A stretch of 64,000 nt of DNA from Candidatus Margulisiibacteriota bacterium (GCA_003242895.1 QKMY01000031.1:46942-110941); one strand, 5' to 3'; shown: positions 34,146 through 42,796, counted from the stretch's first letter. Program-made: numbers and translations. The notes: generated by a model not told the origin, from the letters alone.

Positions 34146-34754
34146 ATGTATAAGGAATATGGATGGAAATCTGGAGCAACTCATGCTCATGGGTTTATAT
34201 TACCAGCTTTGTTAGAATTACTTAATAAAGAGAAAAATCGATCTATTTTAGACGTTGGTTGCGGAAATGGTTATCTTGCTAATTATTTAATTGATAAAGG
34301 GTTTAATGTATACGGGATCGATGCCTCTAGTGAAGGTATCTCTAATGCCCAAAAATCTAACCCTACGCGGTTTTTTAAGCAAGATATTAATAGTAAAATT
34401 TTGCCTGAGATGCTTGCTTCTCACACTTTTGATACAATCATATCTACTGAGGTAATAGAACATTTATATGACCCCAGAGGCTATATTGAATTCTGTAAAA
34501 GTATTTTAGCAACTAATGGCGAACTAATTATGTCAACTCCGTATCATGGATATTTTAAAAATTTAATTATGGCTCTTACTGGAACTTTCGATAGACATTT
34601 TACGGCGTTATGGGACGGAGGACATATCAAGTTTTGGTCTAAAAAGTCATTAATAGAATTATTGGGCGAGTTTGATTTTAAGGTAGTTGAATTTAAAGGC
34701 GTTGGTCGTTTTCCATACCTTTGGAAGACTATGTTTATTAAAGTGAAAATTTAA
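34146..34754 (+). CDS. SAM-dependent methyltransferase (UbiG-like)
   Basis: 202 residues, class I fold: SILDVGCGNGYLANYLIDKGFNVYGIDASSEGI (motifs I and II) and FDTIISTEVIEHLYDPRGYI, then GELIMSTPYHGYFKNLIMALTG, a segment common in small glycan- or lipid-modifying methyltransferases. ATAAGGAG precedes the ATG. In this cluster it may O-methylate a sugar, for example at a chain end, but this is only context. Confidence 0.83.
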   Translation: MYKEYGWKSGATHAHGFILPALLELLNKEKNRSILDVGCGNGYLANYLIDKGFNVYGIDASSEGISNAQKSNPTRFFKQDINSKILPEMLASHTFDTIISTEVIEHLYDPRGYIEFCKSILATNGELIMSTPYHGYFKNLIMALTGTFDRHFTALWDGGHIKFWSKKSLIELLGEFDFKVVEFKGVGRFPYLWKTMFIKVKI

Positions 34755-34759
34755 TTATT

Positions 34760-35662
34760 ATGTTATCCTTAACAATTTTAATAATTACCTATAATGAGGA
34801 AATCCATTTAGATCGTTGCTTGCAATCTGCAAAAAGCTTAACTGATGATATTGTTATTATTGATTCATATTCAACAGATCGCACATCGGAAATTGCCAGT
34901 GCTCATAATTGTTTTTTTATCCAGCATCAGTTTACCAGTCATGCTGATCAAATTAATTGGGCTTTAGAAAATGTAAAATTTGGAGGGGAATGGATTTTTC
35001 GTTTAGATGCTGATGAAATATTGACAAATGAATTAATCCTGGAGATTAAGGCGAAACTTCCTAGTCTCAATCAATCCATAACAAGTGCATTTTTGAAACG
35101 AAGAGTATACTTTATGGGGCGATGGATAAAGCATGGGGGCTACTATCCAACGTGGATACTCCGTGTATGGAGACGTGGACATGCTGTATGCGAGCAAAGA
35201 TATATGGATGAACATATGCAGATATTAGACGGTTTAACTATTAAATTTAAATATGATTTCATTGATAATAATCTAAATGATCTTCATTGGTGGATTGATA
35301 AGCATAATAAATATGCGACAAAAGAAACGGTAGCAATTTTTGATGAACGTTATCAATTTACAAAGTTTCATTTAGTAACCGGAAAGTTATTCGGAACACA
35401 ACTTCAACGGAAACGATGGATCAAAGAGAATGTTTATTCCAGAATTCCGAAGTTTGTCAGGCCATTTCTTTATTTTGTTTATAGATATTTTTTTAGGCTA
35501 GGATTTTTAGATGGAAAAGAGGGTCTAATATGGCATTTTTTACAAGGTTTCTGGTATAGGTTTCTTATTGATGCAAAGACGTACCAATTGGAAAAAGATG
35601 TTCAATTTGATTATGATAAATTAGAGAAATTTGTTAAAGACAGTCAGGGAAGTTCAGCATGA
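34760..35662 (+). CDS. Family 2 glycosyltransferase, WaaE/KdtX-like
   Basis: 300 residues with SLTILIITYNEEIHLDRCLQS, IVIIDSYSTDRTSEIA and WIFRLDADEILTNEL (DXD near residue 85), and the conserved RRRVYFMGRWIKHGGYYP-like segment RVYFMGRWIKHGGYYP with RVWRRGHA, all typical of the beta-glucosyltransferase WaaE/KdtX group. No N-terminal membrane segment. Immediately precedes an acetyltransferase with a 4-bp overlap. Adds a hexose to a glycan acceptor. Confidence 0.88.
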   Translation: MLSLTILIITYNEEIHLDRCLQSAKSLTDDIVIIDSYSTDRTSEIASAHNCFFIQHQFTSHADQINWALENVKFGGEWIFRLDADEILTNELILEIKAKLPSLNQSITSAFLKRRVYFMGRWIKHGGYYPTWILRVWRRGHAVCEQRYMDEHMQILDGLTIKFKYDFIDNNLNDLHWWIDKHNKYATKETVAIFDERYQFTKFHLVTGKLFGTQLQRKRWIKENVYSRIPKFVRPFLYFVYRYFFRLGFLDGKEGLIWHFLQGFWYRFLIDAKTYQLEKDVQFDYDKLEKFVKDSQGSSA

Positions 35663-36207
35663 ATGTCGATTTATCTTTGTTTGAAAATAGCTATTATAAA
35701 CCTGGAAGATCCTCGAAGAGAGTTTGTTGGTACATTTTGAGCCATTTTTTCGTTAATACTTATATACCATTTCCTGCTACATTAAAGATTAATCTTTTAA
35801 GGTTGTTCGGAGCAAAAATTGGAAAAGGGACAGTAGTTAAGCCAGGCATAAATATTAAGTATCCTTGGTTTCTTACTATTGGTGATAATGTTTGGCTGGG
35901 CGAAAATGTCTGGATTGATAATTTAGCACAAGTAAGTATCGGTAGTAATGTTTGTTTATCTCAAGGATGTTATCTTTTAACTGGTAATCACGATTATAAA
36001 AAGATATCCTTTGATTTAATAGTAAAACCAATTGTAATAGAGGCTGGGAGCTGGGTTGGTGCAAAATCAATTGTATGTCCTGGTGTAGTTCTGGCAACAA
36101 ATAGTATCATAACCGCAGGTAGTGTAATAACAAAAAGTACTTTATCAGATTACATATATCAAGGAAATCCCGCTATTCCTGTTAGGAAGAGGATCATCGA
36201 GTCTTGA
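35659..36207 (+). CDS. WcaF-like colanic-acid-type O-acetyltransferase
   Basis: 182 residues of left-handed beta-helix acyltransferase: FGAKIGKGTVVKPGINIKYPWFLTIGDNVWLGENVWIDNL, then GCYLLTGNHDYKKISFDLIVKPI with the catalytic His near residue 113, and PGVVLATNSIITAGSVITKS. The NHDY motif and the Trp-rich front part resemble WcaF. Probably O-acetylates a sugar of the repeat unit from acetyl-CoA. Overlaps both neighbours by 4 bp. Confidence 0.87.
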   Translation: MNVDLSLFENSYYKPGRSSKRVCWYILSHFFVNTYIPFPATLKINLLRLFGAKIGKGTVVKPGINIKYPWFLTIGDNVWLGENVWIDNLAQVSIGSNVCLSQGCYLLTGNHDYKKISFDLIVKPIVIEAGSWVGAKSIVCPGVVLATNSIITAGSVITKSTLSDYIYQGNPAIPVRKRIIES

Positions 36208-36956
36208 AAATATCAATTATTACGGTCGTATATAATAATTATCAGACTATCGAACACACTATTCTGAGTGTTTTTGGGCAAACATACTCTGATATCGAAT
36301 ATATTGTTGTTGATGGCGGATCAACTGATGGTACATTAGATATAATTAATAAATACAAAGATAAAATTTCTGTGATTATTTCAGAAAAGGATGAGGGTAT
36401 TTATGATGCTATGAATAAAGGAATTAAACTTGCAACAGGTATGGTTATCGGCACGCTTAATGCTGATGATATGTTTTATGACACAAATGTTTTAGTTGAT
36501 GTTGCAAATGTTTTCGATGAAAATAAAGTCGTTTGTTGTTATGGAAATTTGATTTACGTCGATAGGGTAGATACCGAAAAAATCACAAGACGATGGATTT
36601 CCAGGCAGTTTGAAGAGGGCTTGTTTAGTAAAAGTTGGACTCCAGCTCATCCCACCTTTTATTGCAAACGAGAGATGTTTGAACGCTATGGTTATTATAG
36701 GTTAGATTTTGAAATAGCAGCAGATGTTGAATTGATGTATAGGTTTATTCAAAAGCATAGAATTACATCCAAGTATATACCTCGTATGATGGTAAAAATG
36801 CGCAATGCTGGGATCAGTAACCAAGGGTTGAAAAGCACAATTACTATAACGAGGGAAATGAAAAAGGCTATAGTTGAGAATGGTGGTCGGTTCAATTTGA
36901 TTAAATATCTTTTTTATAAGGGATTTAAGATTATTCAGTTTATTAAGAGAAAATGA
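36204..36956 (+). CDS. Family 2 glycosyltransferase, WcaA-like
   Basis: 250 residues: KISIITVVYNNYQTIEHTI, YIVVDGGSTDGTLDII, GIYDAMNKGIKLATG and GTLNADDMFYD with the DXD-like NADD near residue 92, then WTPAHPTFYCKREMF. These are signatures of the WcaA/colanic acid group. Start is a TTG overlapping the previous TGA (TTGA), with AGGAAGAGG upstream. Its stop overlaps the next ATG. Sugar unknown. Confidence 0.88.
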   Translation: MKISIITVVYNNYQTIEHTILSVFGQTYSDIEYIVVDGGSTDGTLDIINKYKDKISVIISEKDEGIYDAMNKGIKLATGMVIGTLNADDMFYDTNVLVDVANVFDENKVVCCYGNLIYVDRVDTEKITRRWISRQFEEGLFSKSWTPAHPTFYCKREMFERYGYYRLDFEIAADVELMYRFIQKHRITSKYIPRMMVKMRNAGISNQGLKSTITITREMKKAIVENGGRFNLIKYLFYKGFKIIQFIKRK

Positions 36957-37891
36957 TGAAAATATTTATTACAGGTGGCAGCGGATTTATTGGATCTCAT
37001 ATAATAGAAGCTTTTCTGAAAGATGGCTTTGATATAGTTTGCTATGCAAAAGATAAAGCTACTGAATTAAATTTATTATCTAGGGGTCTTAATGTCTGTA
37101 CCGATATCGATGATATGCCAACTGTGGATGTATGTATTCATTTAGCTGCACGAGTACATAAGATGCATGAGAAAAAGTCTGTTGATTTATTATCTGATTA
37201 TCGTAAAGTGAATGTCATGTTTTCTACTGAAGTTGCAAAAAAAGCGATTGAGTTAAAAGTTAAGAAGTTTATTTTTTTTAGTTCGGTTAAAGTCTACGGA
37301 AACCACGCTGGTACTTATTCGGAATTTAGCGAATTGTTACCTGATGATCCGTATGGTATTTCTAAATATGAAGCGGAGAAGGACCTTTCTGATATGTTTA
37401 AAGAGCAGCATACTTCGCAATTAATTGTACTGCGACTTCCTATGGTATATGGGGAAGGAAATAAGGGTAATATCCTAAGTCTACTTAACGCAGCAAGGTG
37501 TGGTCTATTTATGCCACTTTTAAATGCTAATAATAAAAGAAGTTTTGTATATGTTAAAAATATTGTTTCTGCTGTAAATCAGATTGTTGTTTTTTCTTTT
37601 TCAGAGAATATTGGAATTTACAATTTAACAGACTCGATTCCAATATCGACTAGGAATCTTTATGAAATTATATGTAAGGCCATGAATCGATCTGCACGAT
37701 TATTTGCATTTCCTAAAATAATAGCAGTTGGTTTTAGCCTGCTATTTATAAAATTTCGAGATGTTTATAGCAGGCTATTTGATGAATATGTTTTTAGCGT
37801 TGAAAAATTTTGTGATGATTTCAATTGGAAACCTCCGTATAGTATAAATAATGGAATTGAGGCTACTGTATCTTGGTATATGAAAAAATAA
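36953..37891 (+). CDS. NAD-dependent epimerase, WbpV-like extended SDR
   Basis: 312 residues: KIFITGGSGFIGSHI, CIHLAARVHKMHE (a hallmark of the WbpV-like group), FSSVKVYG, YGISKYEAEKDL with the Tyr-x3-Lys pair, and RSFVYVKNIV. WbpV-type enzymes act on UDP-HexNAc derivatives and are often encoded next to a WbpL-type initiating transferase, which here follows two genes on (39937). The exact reaction (C4 epimerisation or reduction) cannot be decided. Coupled to the upstream glycosyltransferase by overlap. Confidence 0.82.
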   Translation: MMKIFITGGSGFIGSHIIEAFLKDGFDIVCYAKDKATELNLLSRGLNVCTDIDDMPTVDVCIHLAARVHKMHEKKSVDLLSDYRKVNVMFSTEVAKKAIELKVKKFIFFSSVKVYGNHAGTYSEFSELLPDDPYGISKYEAEKDLSDMFKEQHTSQLIVLRLPMVYGEGNKGNILSLLNAARCGLFMPLLNANNKRSFVYVKNIVSAVNQIVVFSFSENIGIYNLTDSIPISTRNLYEIICKAMNRSARLFAFPKIIAVGFSLLFIKFRDVYSRLFDEYVFSVEKFCDDFNWKPPYSINNGIEATVSWYMKK

Positions 37892-38310
37892 CAAATATTT
37901 ATGGTTTTGTTCTTAGTAAAAAACAATTTATTATTAAATTGTCAAAATTTAATATGGTGGGAGTATTTAACACAATTATTACTTATTTAATTTATTCTTT
38001 GTTGGTTTTCATAGGTGTTAATTATGCTTGTGCTTTAGTTGTTGATTATGTCGTTGGAATGTGGATAAGTTTTAGTTTAAATAAAAAATTTACTTTTAAA
38101 GTGTCTGAGCCCACCAGCTTTAATATGATATTTAAAATGTTTTTTTCATGTTTTATTTTGTTTTTGTTGAATTTGTTTTTATTGTCGTTTTTTATTGAAA
38201 TCATTAATTTTAATAAGTATTTTGCACAATTAATTGTTTTGATAATTGTTATGATTGTGAGTTATCTGTTCCAGCATTTATATGTATTTAAGAATAAAAA
38301 TTTTGCTTAG
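37873..38310 (+). CDS. GtrA-family membrane protein
   Basis: 145 residues with four membrane segments (FNTIITYLIYSLLVFIG; YACALVVDYVVGMWISFSL; MFFSCFILFLLNLFLLSFF; LIVLIIVMIVSYLFQHLY) and the family's N-K-K-F-T-F motif after the second. GtrA-like proteins are proposed flippases for undecaprenyl-phosphate-linked sugars and usually pair with a GtrB-like glycosyltransferase; the one at 22430 fits. The start is uncertain: TTG 37873 lies inside the preceding gene, while ATG 37954 would cut the first helix. Confidence 0.8.
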   Translation: MVYEKITNIYGFVLSKKQFIIKLSKFNMVGVFNTIITYLIYSLLVFIGVNYACALVVDYVVGMWISFSLNKKFTFKVSEPTSFNMIFKMFFSCFILFLLNLFLLSFFIEIINFNKYFAQLIVLIIVMIVSYLFQHLYVFKNKNFA

Positions 38311-38376
38311 CAGATTAAGAGAGGCATTTCGCTTCTTGCTTATTTAAAAATAGAATAAATCCAAGGATAAGCTGGA

Positions 38377-38572
38377 ATGTCTAATCAACTAAATGACCAG
38401 ATAATATCTGAAGTAATCAGTACAGGTGAAACATCGATACTAGAATTTAAAACAACTTTTAATAACTCAGCGATTGCAACCATTGTTGTTTGCTAACAAT
38501 ATTAAAGCGGTGATTGCTAAATTAAAAAAAGTAAATTTTATTCAACGTATAGGCTACTAGGAGATAATTAAA
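38377..38572 (+). pseudogene. Collapsed AlbA_2-type gene (start and end only)
   Basis: ATG 38377 reads ISEVISTGETSILEFKTTFN, the AlbA_2 N-terminus, then hits a stop at 38494-38496. In another frame the DNA continues NNIKAVIAKLKKVNFIQRIGY and TAG-GAG-ATA-ATT-AAA, the end of the same family's winged-helix domain with the Trp codon changed to a stop. Everything between, about 350 codons, is gone. The intact homologue begins 80 bp downstream. The 342-bp gap 38311-38653 holds this remnant and nothing else that I can identify. Confidence 0.78.
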
Positions 38573-38653
38573 TGTTATACTTCAATAATGATATCAGATT
38601 TTGTCCATTTGTTACCCGACACCTGTTAGCTCTTCCTCTTTACGGAGTGCTAA

Positions 38654-39940
38654 ATGAATAACCAACAGATATTATCTTTAATACAATCCGGTGAGTCCCA
38701 GACTTTAGAGTTAAAAGAATCATTTCAAAAACAGATTATTGAGACTCTTGTAGCCTTTGCAAATACAAGAGGTGGCAAGGTAATTGTTGGTGTCCCTAAG
38801 GTTAAAAGCATAGTTGGTGTTAATATCAATGATGAAACTGTTCAAGAATGGATAAACCAGATAAAGCTGACAACCTATCCTCAGTTGTTCCCGAGTATTG
38901 ATATTTATCAGATAGATAATAAAACTATTGCAGTAATTGATATTCGAGAGTTTCCTGTAAAACCTGTTGCATATAAAGACAGGTATTATAAGATAGTAGG
39001 GAATAGCACTCATAAATTGCCTTTAGATGAGGTCGTATATCTGCAACATGAATCATTAAGTATTTCGTATGATGCAAATCCGGTTAGTAGTAATATAAAT
39101 GATCTGGATAATAAACTGATAGATCAGTATTTAATAGATATTAATGCACGTGGTCGCATTGATTTTCAGGGTAACATCGTAGAGAAATTAATTAAACTTA
39201 AGCTTATAAGAGATAACAAAATAACATTGTCCGCTTTGTTATTATTTGGTGATCAGTTGATAAAAAGTCCATTACTCATCGCAGTTGATGAGGTAATGAC
39301 ATACATTAATAAACATATTAATCTTTCTTATGAATTTACAGGAGAGTTGCGGAGAGTAGATCATTGGCAATATCCGCTTGGTGCATTACGAGAGCTCGTT
39401 CTTAATGCCATTATTCATCGAGATTATAAAAGTTCATCTGATATTATTATAAAAATATTTGACGATAGCATAGTGATCACAAATCCAGGCAAATTATTTG
39501 GCGATATAACCCTGGATGATCTTTCTCGTGATGATTATGTCGCTTCTCATCGTAACAAATTACTTACAGAAGCGTTTTATTTTCTCGGTGAAATAGAAAA
39601 ATATGGAACAGGTATAACAAGAGTTAGACGGATGTTGCTTGAAGAGGGATATAGCCTTTCGTTAGGTTACGAAGTTCGACCAAACACAATAATAACAAAG
39701 TTAGCGTTAATAGTTTCAAACGCTACCCCAAACGCTACCCCAATGACTACCCCAATCAGTAATAAAAATAAGATAATCAAGCTGATTAAAGATAACCCAA
39801 GGATCACTCGGGATGAACTGGCTAGCGAAATTGGAATAAGTATAAATGGAATAAAGCAACATATTTCTAAATTGAAAAAAGAAAATTTTATTAAACGTAT
39901 CGGCTCAAACCGCGCTGGCTACTGGAAGATAACACAATGA
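38654..39940 (+). CDS. AlbA_2 / RecG-like putative transcriptional regulator
   Basis: 428 residues. N-terminal AlbA_2 domain (SLIQSGESQTLELKESF; VAFANTRGGKVIVGV), central region VIDIREFPVKPVAYKDRYYKI, the GHKL-like LRELVLNAIIHRDY (about residues 250-263) and LLTEAFYFLGEIEKYGTGITR, and a C-terminal winged helix (ITRDELASEIGISINGIKQHI). A linker of three 12-bp repeats (39719-39754) encodes N-A-T-P. The family is usually annotated as an ATP-binding regulator; its targets are unknown. Inserted between GtrA and the WecA/WbpL-like gene, with a 4-bp overlap to the latter. Intact, unlike the remnants at 14544 and 38377. Confidence 0.87.
   Translation: MNNQQILSLIQSGESQTLELKESFQKQIIETLVAFANTRGGKVIVGVPKVKSIVGVNINDETVQEWINQIKLTTYPQLFPSIDIYQIDNKTIAVIDIREFPVKPVAYKDRYYKIVGNSTHKLPLDEVVYLQHESLSISYDANPVSSNINDLDNKLIDQYLIDINARGRIDFQGNIVEKLIKLKLIRDNKITLSALLLFGDQLIKSPLLIAVDEVMTYINKHINLSYEFTGELRRVDHWQYPLGALRELVLNAIIHRDYKSSSDIIIKIFDDSIVITNPGKLFGDITLDDLSRDDYVASHRNKLLTEAFYFLGEIEKYGTGITRVRRMLLEEGYSLSLGYEVRPNTIITKLALIVSNATPNATPMTTPISNKNKIIKLIKDNPRITRDELASEIGISINGIKQHISKLKKENFIKRIGSNRAGYWKITQ
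39719..39754 (+). repeat. 12-bp tandem repeat x3 in the AlbA_2 linker
   Basis: AACGCTACCCCA occurs twice followed by ATGACTACCCCA, encoding N-A-T-P, N-A-T-P, M-T-T-P just before the winged helix. Same unit length and protein position as the repeat at 15022-15056, but different sequence. Confidence 0.8.
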
Positions 39941-41013
39941 TGACATTGTTTGCGCTACTATTCACGACTCACGGTTTACTACTCGCGATTTCGTTATTCG
40001 TATGCACACTGGTATCTTTTTTTCTGGTCTATATCGTATATCGTTTTTGTTTCCGCTACAATATCCTTGATATCCCGAACAATCGAAGTTCACACAAAAA
40101 ACCAACTGCGCTCATGGGCGGAATCGGCTTTATAATAGCGTTTTTGCTTGGTTATGGAGTTATGTTGTGGCAGCAAATGATCCGGTTTGATATTCATTTT
40201 TTTGTATTGCTCTTAGCCTCGCTATTCATCGCGATAACTAGTCTGATTGACGATATCAAACGATTAGGTGCCGGTAAAAGATTTGCAGTCCATATCCTCG
40301 GAGCTACTGTTGTCTATTTTGCTGGCTACAAATTGAGCCTATTTTACCTTCCTTTTATGACTATTGATTTTAGTTTTATAAATTATTTCCTAACGGTAAT
40401 CTTTATCGTAGCTGTGACCAATATCTATAACTTCATGGATGGGATAGATGGTTATGCCGGAGGGATTGGGGTTTTAGGTAGCGCTGCTCTAGCTGCTTTT
40501 GCATTTATAATGGGGGATTATTCTACAGCAACGATTCTTCTAATATTAGTGGCGTCGCTCATTGGATTTCTCATCTGGAACTATCCAAAAGCTAAAATTT
40601 TTATGGGAGATGTGGGTAGTGCCTTTCTCGGTTTCTTTTTTGCAGCAATGATCATTAAAATTAGTCAGAATAATGAAAGCTCAATATCTATAATTCCACT
40701 GATAATGATATTTGGTGTTTTTATTATGGATGCTTCTGTTACCTTAATCAGAAGAGCACTTAATGGAGAAAAAGTCTGGGAGGCTCATCGCAGCCATTTT
40801 TACCAGAGGCTTAATATATTGGGATGGTCTCATAAGAAAATCATATGGCTTGAATATTGTCATATGCTATTTTGTTGTTGGTTATCTTATTTATATATTC
40901 AGGTTAATCCAGTGTATCAACTAGTAATAATCTTTTGTTTTATTAGTAGTTTTATTGTAAAATTTGTCTATATAACCAGATTGGAAAGATTGGGGATTAC
41001 AAATGGACGATAA
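39937..41013 (+). CDS. WecA/WbpL-like undecaprenyl-phosphate glycosyl-1-phosphate transferase
   Basis: 358 residues and about ten membrane segments. It shows the conserved LDIPNNRSSHKKPTALMGGIGF, SLIDDIKRLGAGKRF, TNIYNFMDGIDGYAGG (catalytic Asp pair) and IFMGDVGSAFLGFFFA, then EAHRSHFYQRL, all diagnostic of the MraY/WecA superfamily; the HR-S-H-x-Y-Q-R ending is like WbpL. It would start the repeat unit by moving HexNAc-1-phosphate onto undecaprenyl phosphate. The first 15 residues overlap a TCACGACTCACG tract. 4-bp overlap with the AlbA_2 gene. Confidence 0.92.
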   Translation: MMTLFALLFTTHGLLLAISLFVCTLVSFFLVYIVYRFCFRYNILDIPNNRSSHKKPTALMGGIGFIIAFLLGYGVMLWQQMIRFDIHFFVLLLASLFIAITSLIDDIKRLGAGKRFAVHILGATVVYFAGYKLSLFYLPFMTIDFSFINYFLTVIFIVAVTNIYNFMDGIDGYAGGIGVLGSAALAAFAFIMGDYSTATILLILVASLIGFLIWNYPKAKIFMGDVGSAFLGFFFAAMIIKISQNNESSISIIPLIMIFGVFIMDASVTLIRRALNGEKVWEAHRSHFYQRLNILGWSHKKIIWLEYCHMLFCCWLSYLYIQVNPVYQLVIIFCFISSFIVKFVYITRLERLGITNGR

Positions 41014-41194
41014 CAAAATATTGATCGATAAAATTAAACAGGAGATAACAAATTATTATGGAAAATGTGGTGCTGAAGAGATTAATAAATTAATCAGTTT
41101 ATTGATTAATGAAGCAGGCAATAAAAAAGACGACTCAGCCGTTCCAATGCAGGATGACGACAAAAGAATGCTAGATTTGATGCAACATTTGTAG
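41003..41194 (+). CDS. Small hypothetical protein, 63 residues
   Basis: Starts at an ATG inside the last codons of the WecA/WbpL-like gene (11-bp overlap) and reads DDNKILIDKIKQEITNYYG then a helical, acidic tail ending in DKRMLDLMQHL. Highly charged, no membrane segment, no family recognised. The overlap and absence of stops argue for a real gene, but it has no clear homology to anything I know. The tail loosely resembles the DLELLKLMQEK segment after the signal peptide of the SLBB protein. Confidence 0.45.
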   Translation: MDDNKILIDKIKQEITNYYGKCGAEEINKLISLLINEAGNKKDDSAVPMQDDDKRMLDLMQHL

Positions 41195-41343
41195 TAGATT
41201 TATATTTTTTCGTTAAAACTTTATTTAACCAATAAGCAATTCTAAAACTATATAAGAAGCCTCAAAGACCAGGATGATAAAGGTCCGACGAATAGATCAA
41301 CAATTCTAATGTGCATAATAATTACAATAAGGAGACCCCAATA

Positions 41344-42222
41344 ATGAAAGGCATAATACTCGCAGGTGGAAGCGGTACAAGATTGTATCCATTAACTCAA
41401 GCTATTACGAAACAGCTATTACCGGTATATGACAAGCCGATGATCTATTACCCGTTGTCAGTACTCATGCTGGCAGGAATAAGAGATATATTGATTATTT
41501 CGACGCCCGAAGATCAACCTCTATTCAAAAAAGTGTTAGGAGATGGCGGACATATCAGTGTATCGATAACGTATGCAGTCCAACATGCTCCAAATGGTCT
41601 GGCAGAAGCATTTATCATCGGTGAAAAGTTTGTCGGAAATGATAATGTATGCCTGATACTAGGAGATAATATATTCTATGGGCAGGGCTTCTCTTCGTTA
41701 CTCTCCCAATCAGTTAAAGAAATCGAGAACAATAAGGGGGCTGTTGTTTTTGGTTATTGGGTAAATGATCCTGATCGTTATGGCGTTGTCGAATTCGATT
41801 CGCAGCGTCGAGCAATTAGTATTGAAGAGAAACCCAAAGAGCCTAAGAGCAATTATGCGGTAACCGGCTTATATTTTTATGACAATGAAGTAATTGAAAT
41901 TGCTAAAAGCATCAAACCGTCTCCACGGGGAGAGCTTGAGATCACCGATGTTAACAAAGCATATTTGGAGCAGAACAAACTAAAGGTCAGTATGCTCGGC
42001 AGAGGTTATGCCTGGCTGGATACAGGGACACATGAGAGCCTGATTGACGCCGGTTCTTTTGTGAAAACCATTGAAGACAGACAAGGCCTGAAAATGGCAT
42101 GTATTGAAGAGATCGCTTATGAGAACGGGTGGATTACACAATCCCAACTGGAACAGCTGGCACAGGGCCTAATCAAGAACCAGTATGGTCAGTATCTTAT
42201 GAGTATAGTTAGCCGGAAGTGA
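41344..42222 (+). CDS. rfbA: Glucose-1-phosphate thymidylyltransferase RfbA/RmlA
   Basis: Makes dTDP-glucose from dTTP and glucose-1-phosphate. 292 residues: [17 protein letters not shown] (nucleotide loop), [57 protein letters not shown] and [14 protein letters not shown] 41344 has AAGGAG at 41329-41334; the GTG at 41311 lies too far upstream. The other dTDP-rhamnose genes (rmlB, C, D) are absent, so its product probably feeds FdtA/FdtB after a dehydratase encoded elsewhere. A partial copy of its 3' third is at 44392-44669. Confidence 0.95.
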   Translation: MKGIILAGGSGTRLYPLTQAITKQLLPVYDKPMIYYPLSVLMLAGIRDILIISTPEDQPLFKKVLGDGGHISVSITYAVQHAPNGLAEAFIIGEKFVGNDNVCLILGDNIFYGQGFSSLLSQSVKEIENNKGAVVFGYWVNDPDRYGVVEFDSQRRAISIEEKPKEPKSNYAVTGLYFYDNEVIEIAKSIKPSPRGELEITDVNKAYLEQNKLKVSMLGRGYAWLDTGTHESLIDAGSFVKTIEDRQGLKMACIEEIAYENGWITQSQLEQLAQGLIKNQYGQYLMSIVSRK

Positions 42223-42244
42223 CCTAAAGATATTTAACCATTTT

Positions 42245-42529
42245 TCATAAGCTCGCTGGCCATATACGTGATTGGTGAAGTACTCTCAAGATTTCAATCG
42301 ATGAATCTTTAACACGATAAGCAATTATGTAGGGAATATCTAAAAGAACTAACTCTCTTGTACTTTTTACCCGACCAGGTCTTCCGATGCCAGGACTGCT
42401 TAATAGTACTCTTACCTCAATCAATATTTTTGAAACAACCATATCTGCAACGACAACACTATCCTTAGAAAGATAGTCATCAATTATCAATATATCTTCT
42501 CTTGCTTTTGTTAGCCAAATAATTCTCAT
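42245..42529 (-). CDS. RelE/ParE-type toxin
   Basis: 94 residues of the ParE/RelE superfamily: RIIWLTKAREDILIIDDYLSKDS at the start, PGIGRPGRVKSTRELVLLDIPYIIAYRV and IEILRVLHQSRIWP at the end, which matches the ParE/RelE ending. Probably acts on gyrase or mRNA; the RelE catalytic residues are not clear. It overlaps the upstream antitoxin gene by 4 bp and is transcribed leftward toward rfbA. Confidence 0.87.
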   Translation of the reverse strand: MRIIWLTKAREDILIIDDYLSKDSVVVADMVVSKILIEVRVLLSSPGIGRPGRVKSTRELVLLDIPYIIAYRVKDSSIEILRVLHQSRIWPASL

Positions 42530-42774
42530 TTTTTACGATTCCTGCTAAGAAATTCTAGTTCCATTTCTTCTTGTGAAATCCACTTAGTATTTGGATTGTT
42601 GGCCTCACTAAATGCTTTCTTGATCTCATTGACTTGCCATTCGTTTACTTCAAGATAATTATTGATAGCATCCTCAATAACAAATGATTTTGGGCGATCC
42701 ATTGCGGCGGCTAACTGTGATATCCGATCATATTTGAGAGACTCGATTCGAACGGTTACTGTTTTATCTTTCAT
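42526..42774 (-). CDS. Ribbon-helix-helix antitoxin (CopG/ParD-like)
   Basis: 82 residues beginning KDKTVTVRIESLKYDRISQLAAAMDRPKSFVIEDAINNYLE, a clear ribbon-helix-helix DNA-binding domain, followed by an acidic toxin-binding tail. AAAGGAG precedes the ATG. First gene of the leftward toxin-antitoxin pair. The tail contains FSEANNPNTKWISQEEMELEF. Autoregulation is expected. Confidence 0.87.
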   Translation of the reverse strand: MKDKTVTVRIESLKYDRISQLAAAMDRPKSFVIEDAINNYLEVNEWQVNEIKKAFSEANNPNTKWISQEEMELEFLSRNRKK

Positions 42775-42796
42775 TATTTATCATCTCCTTTTCTAT

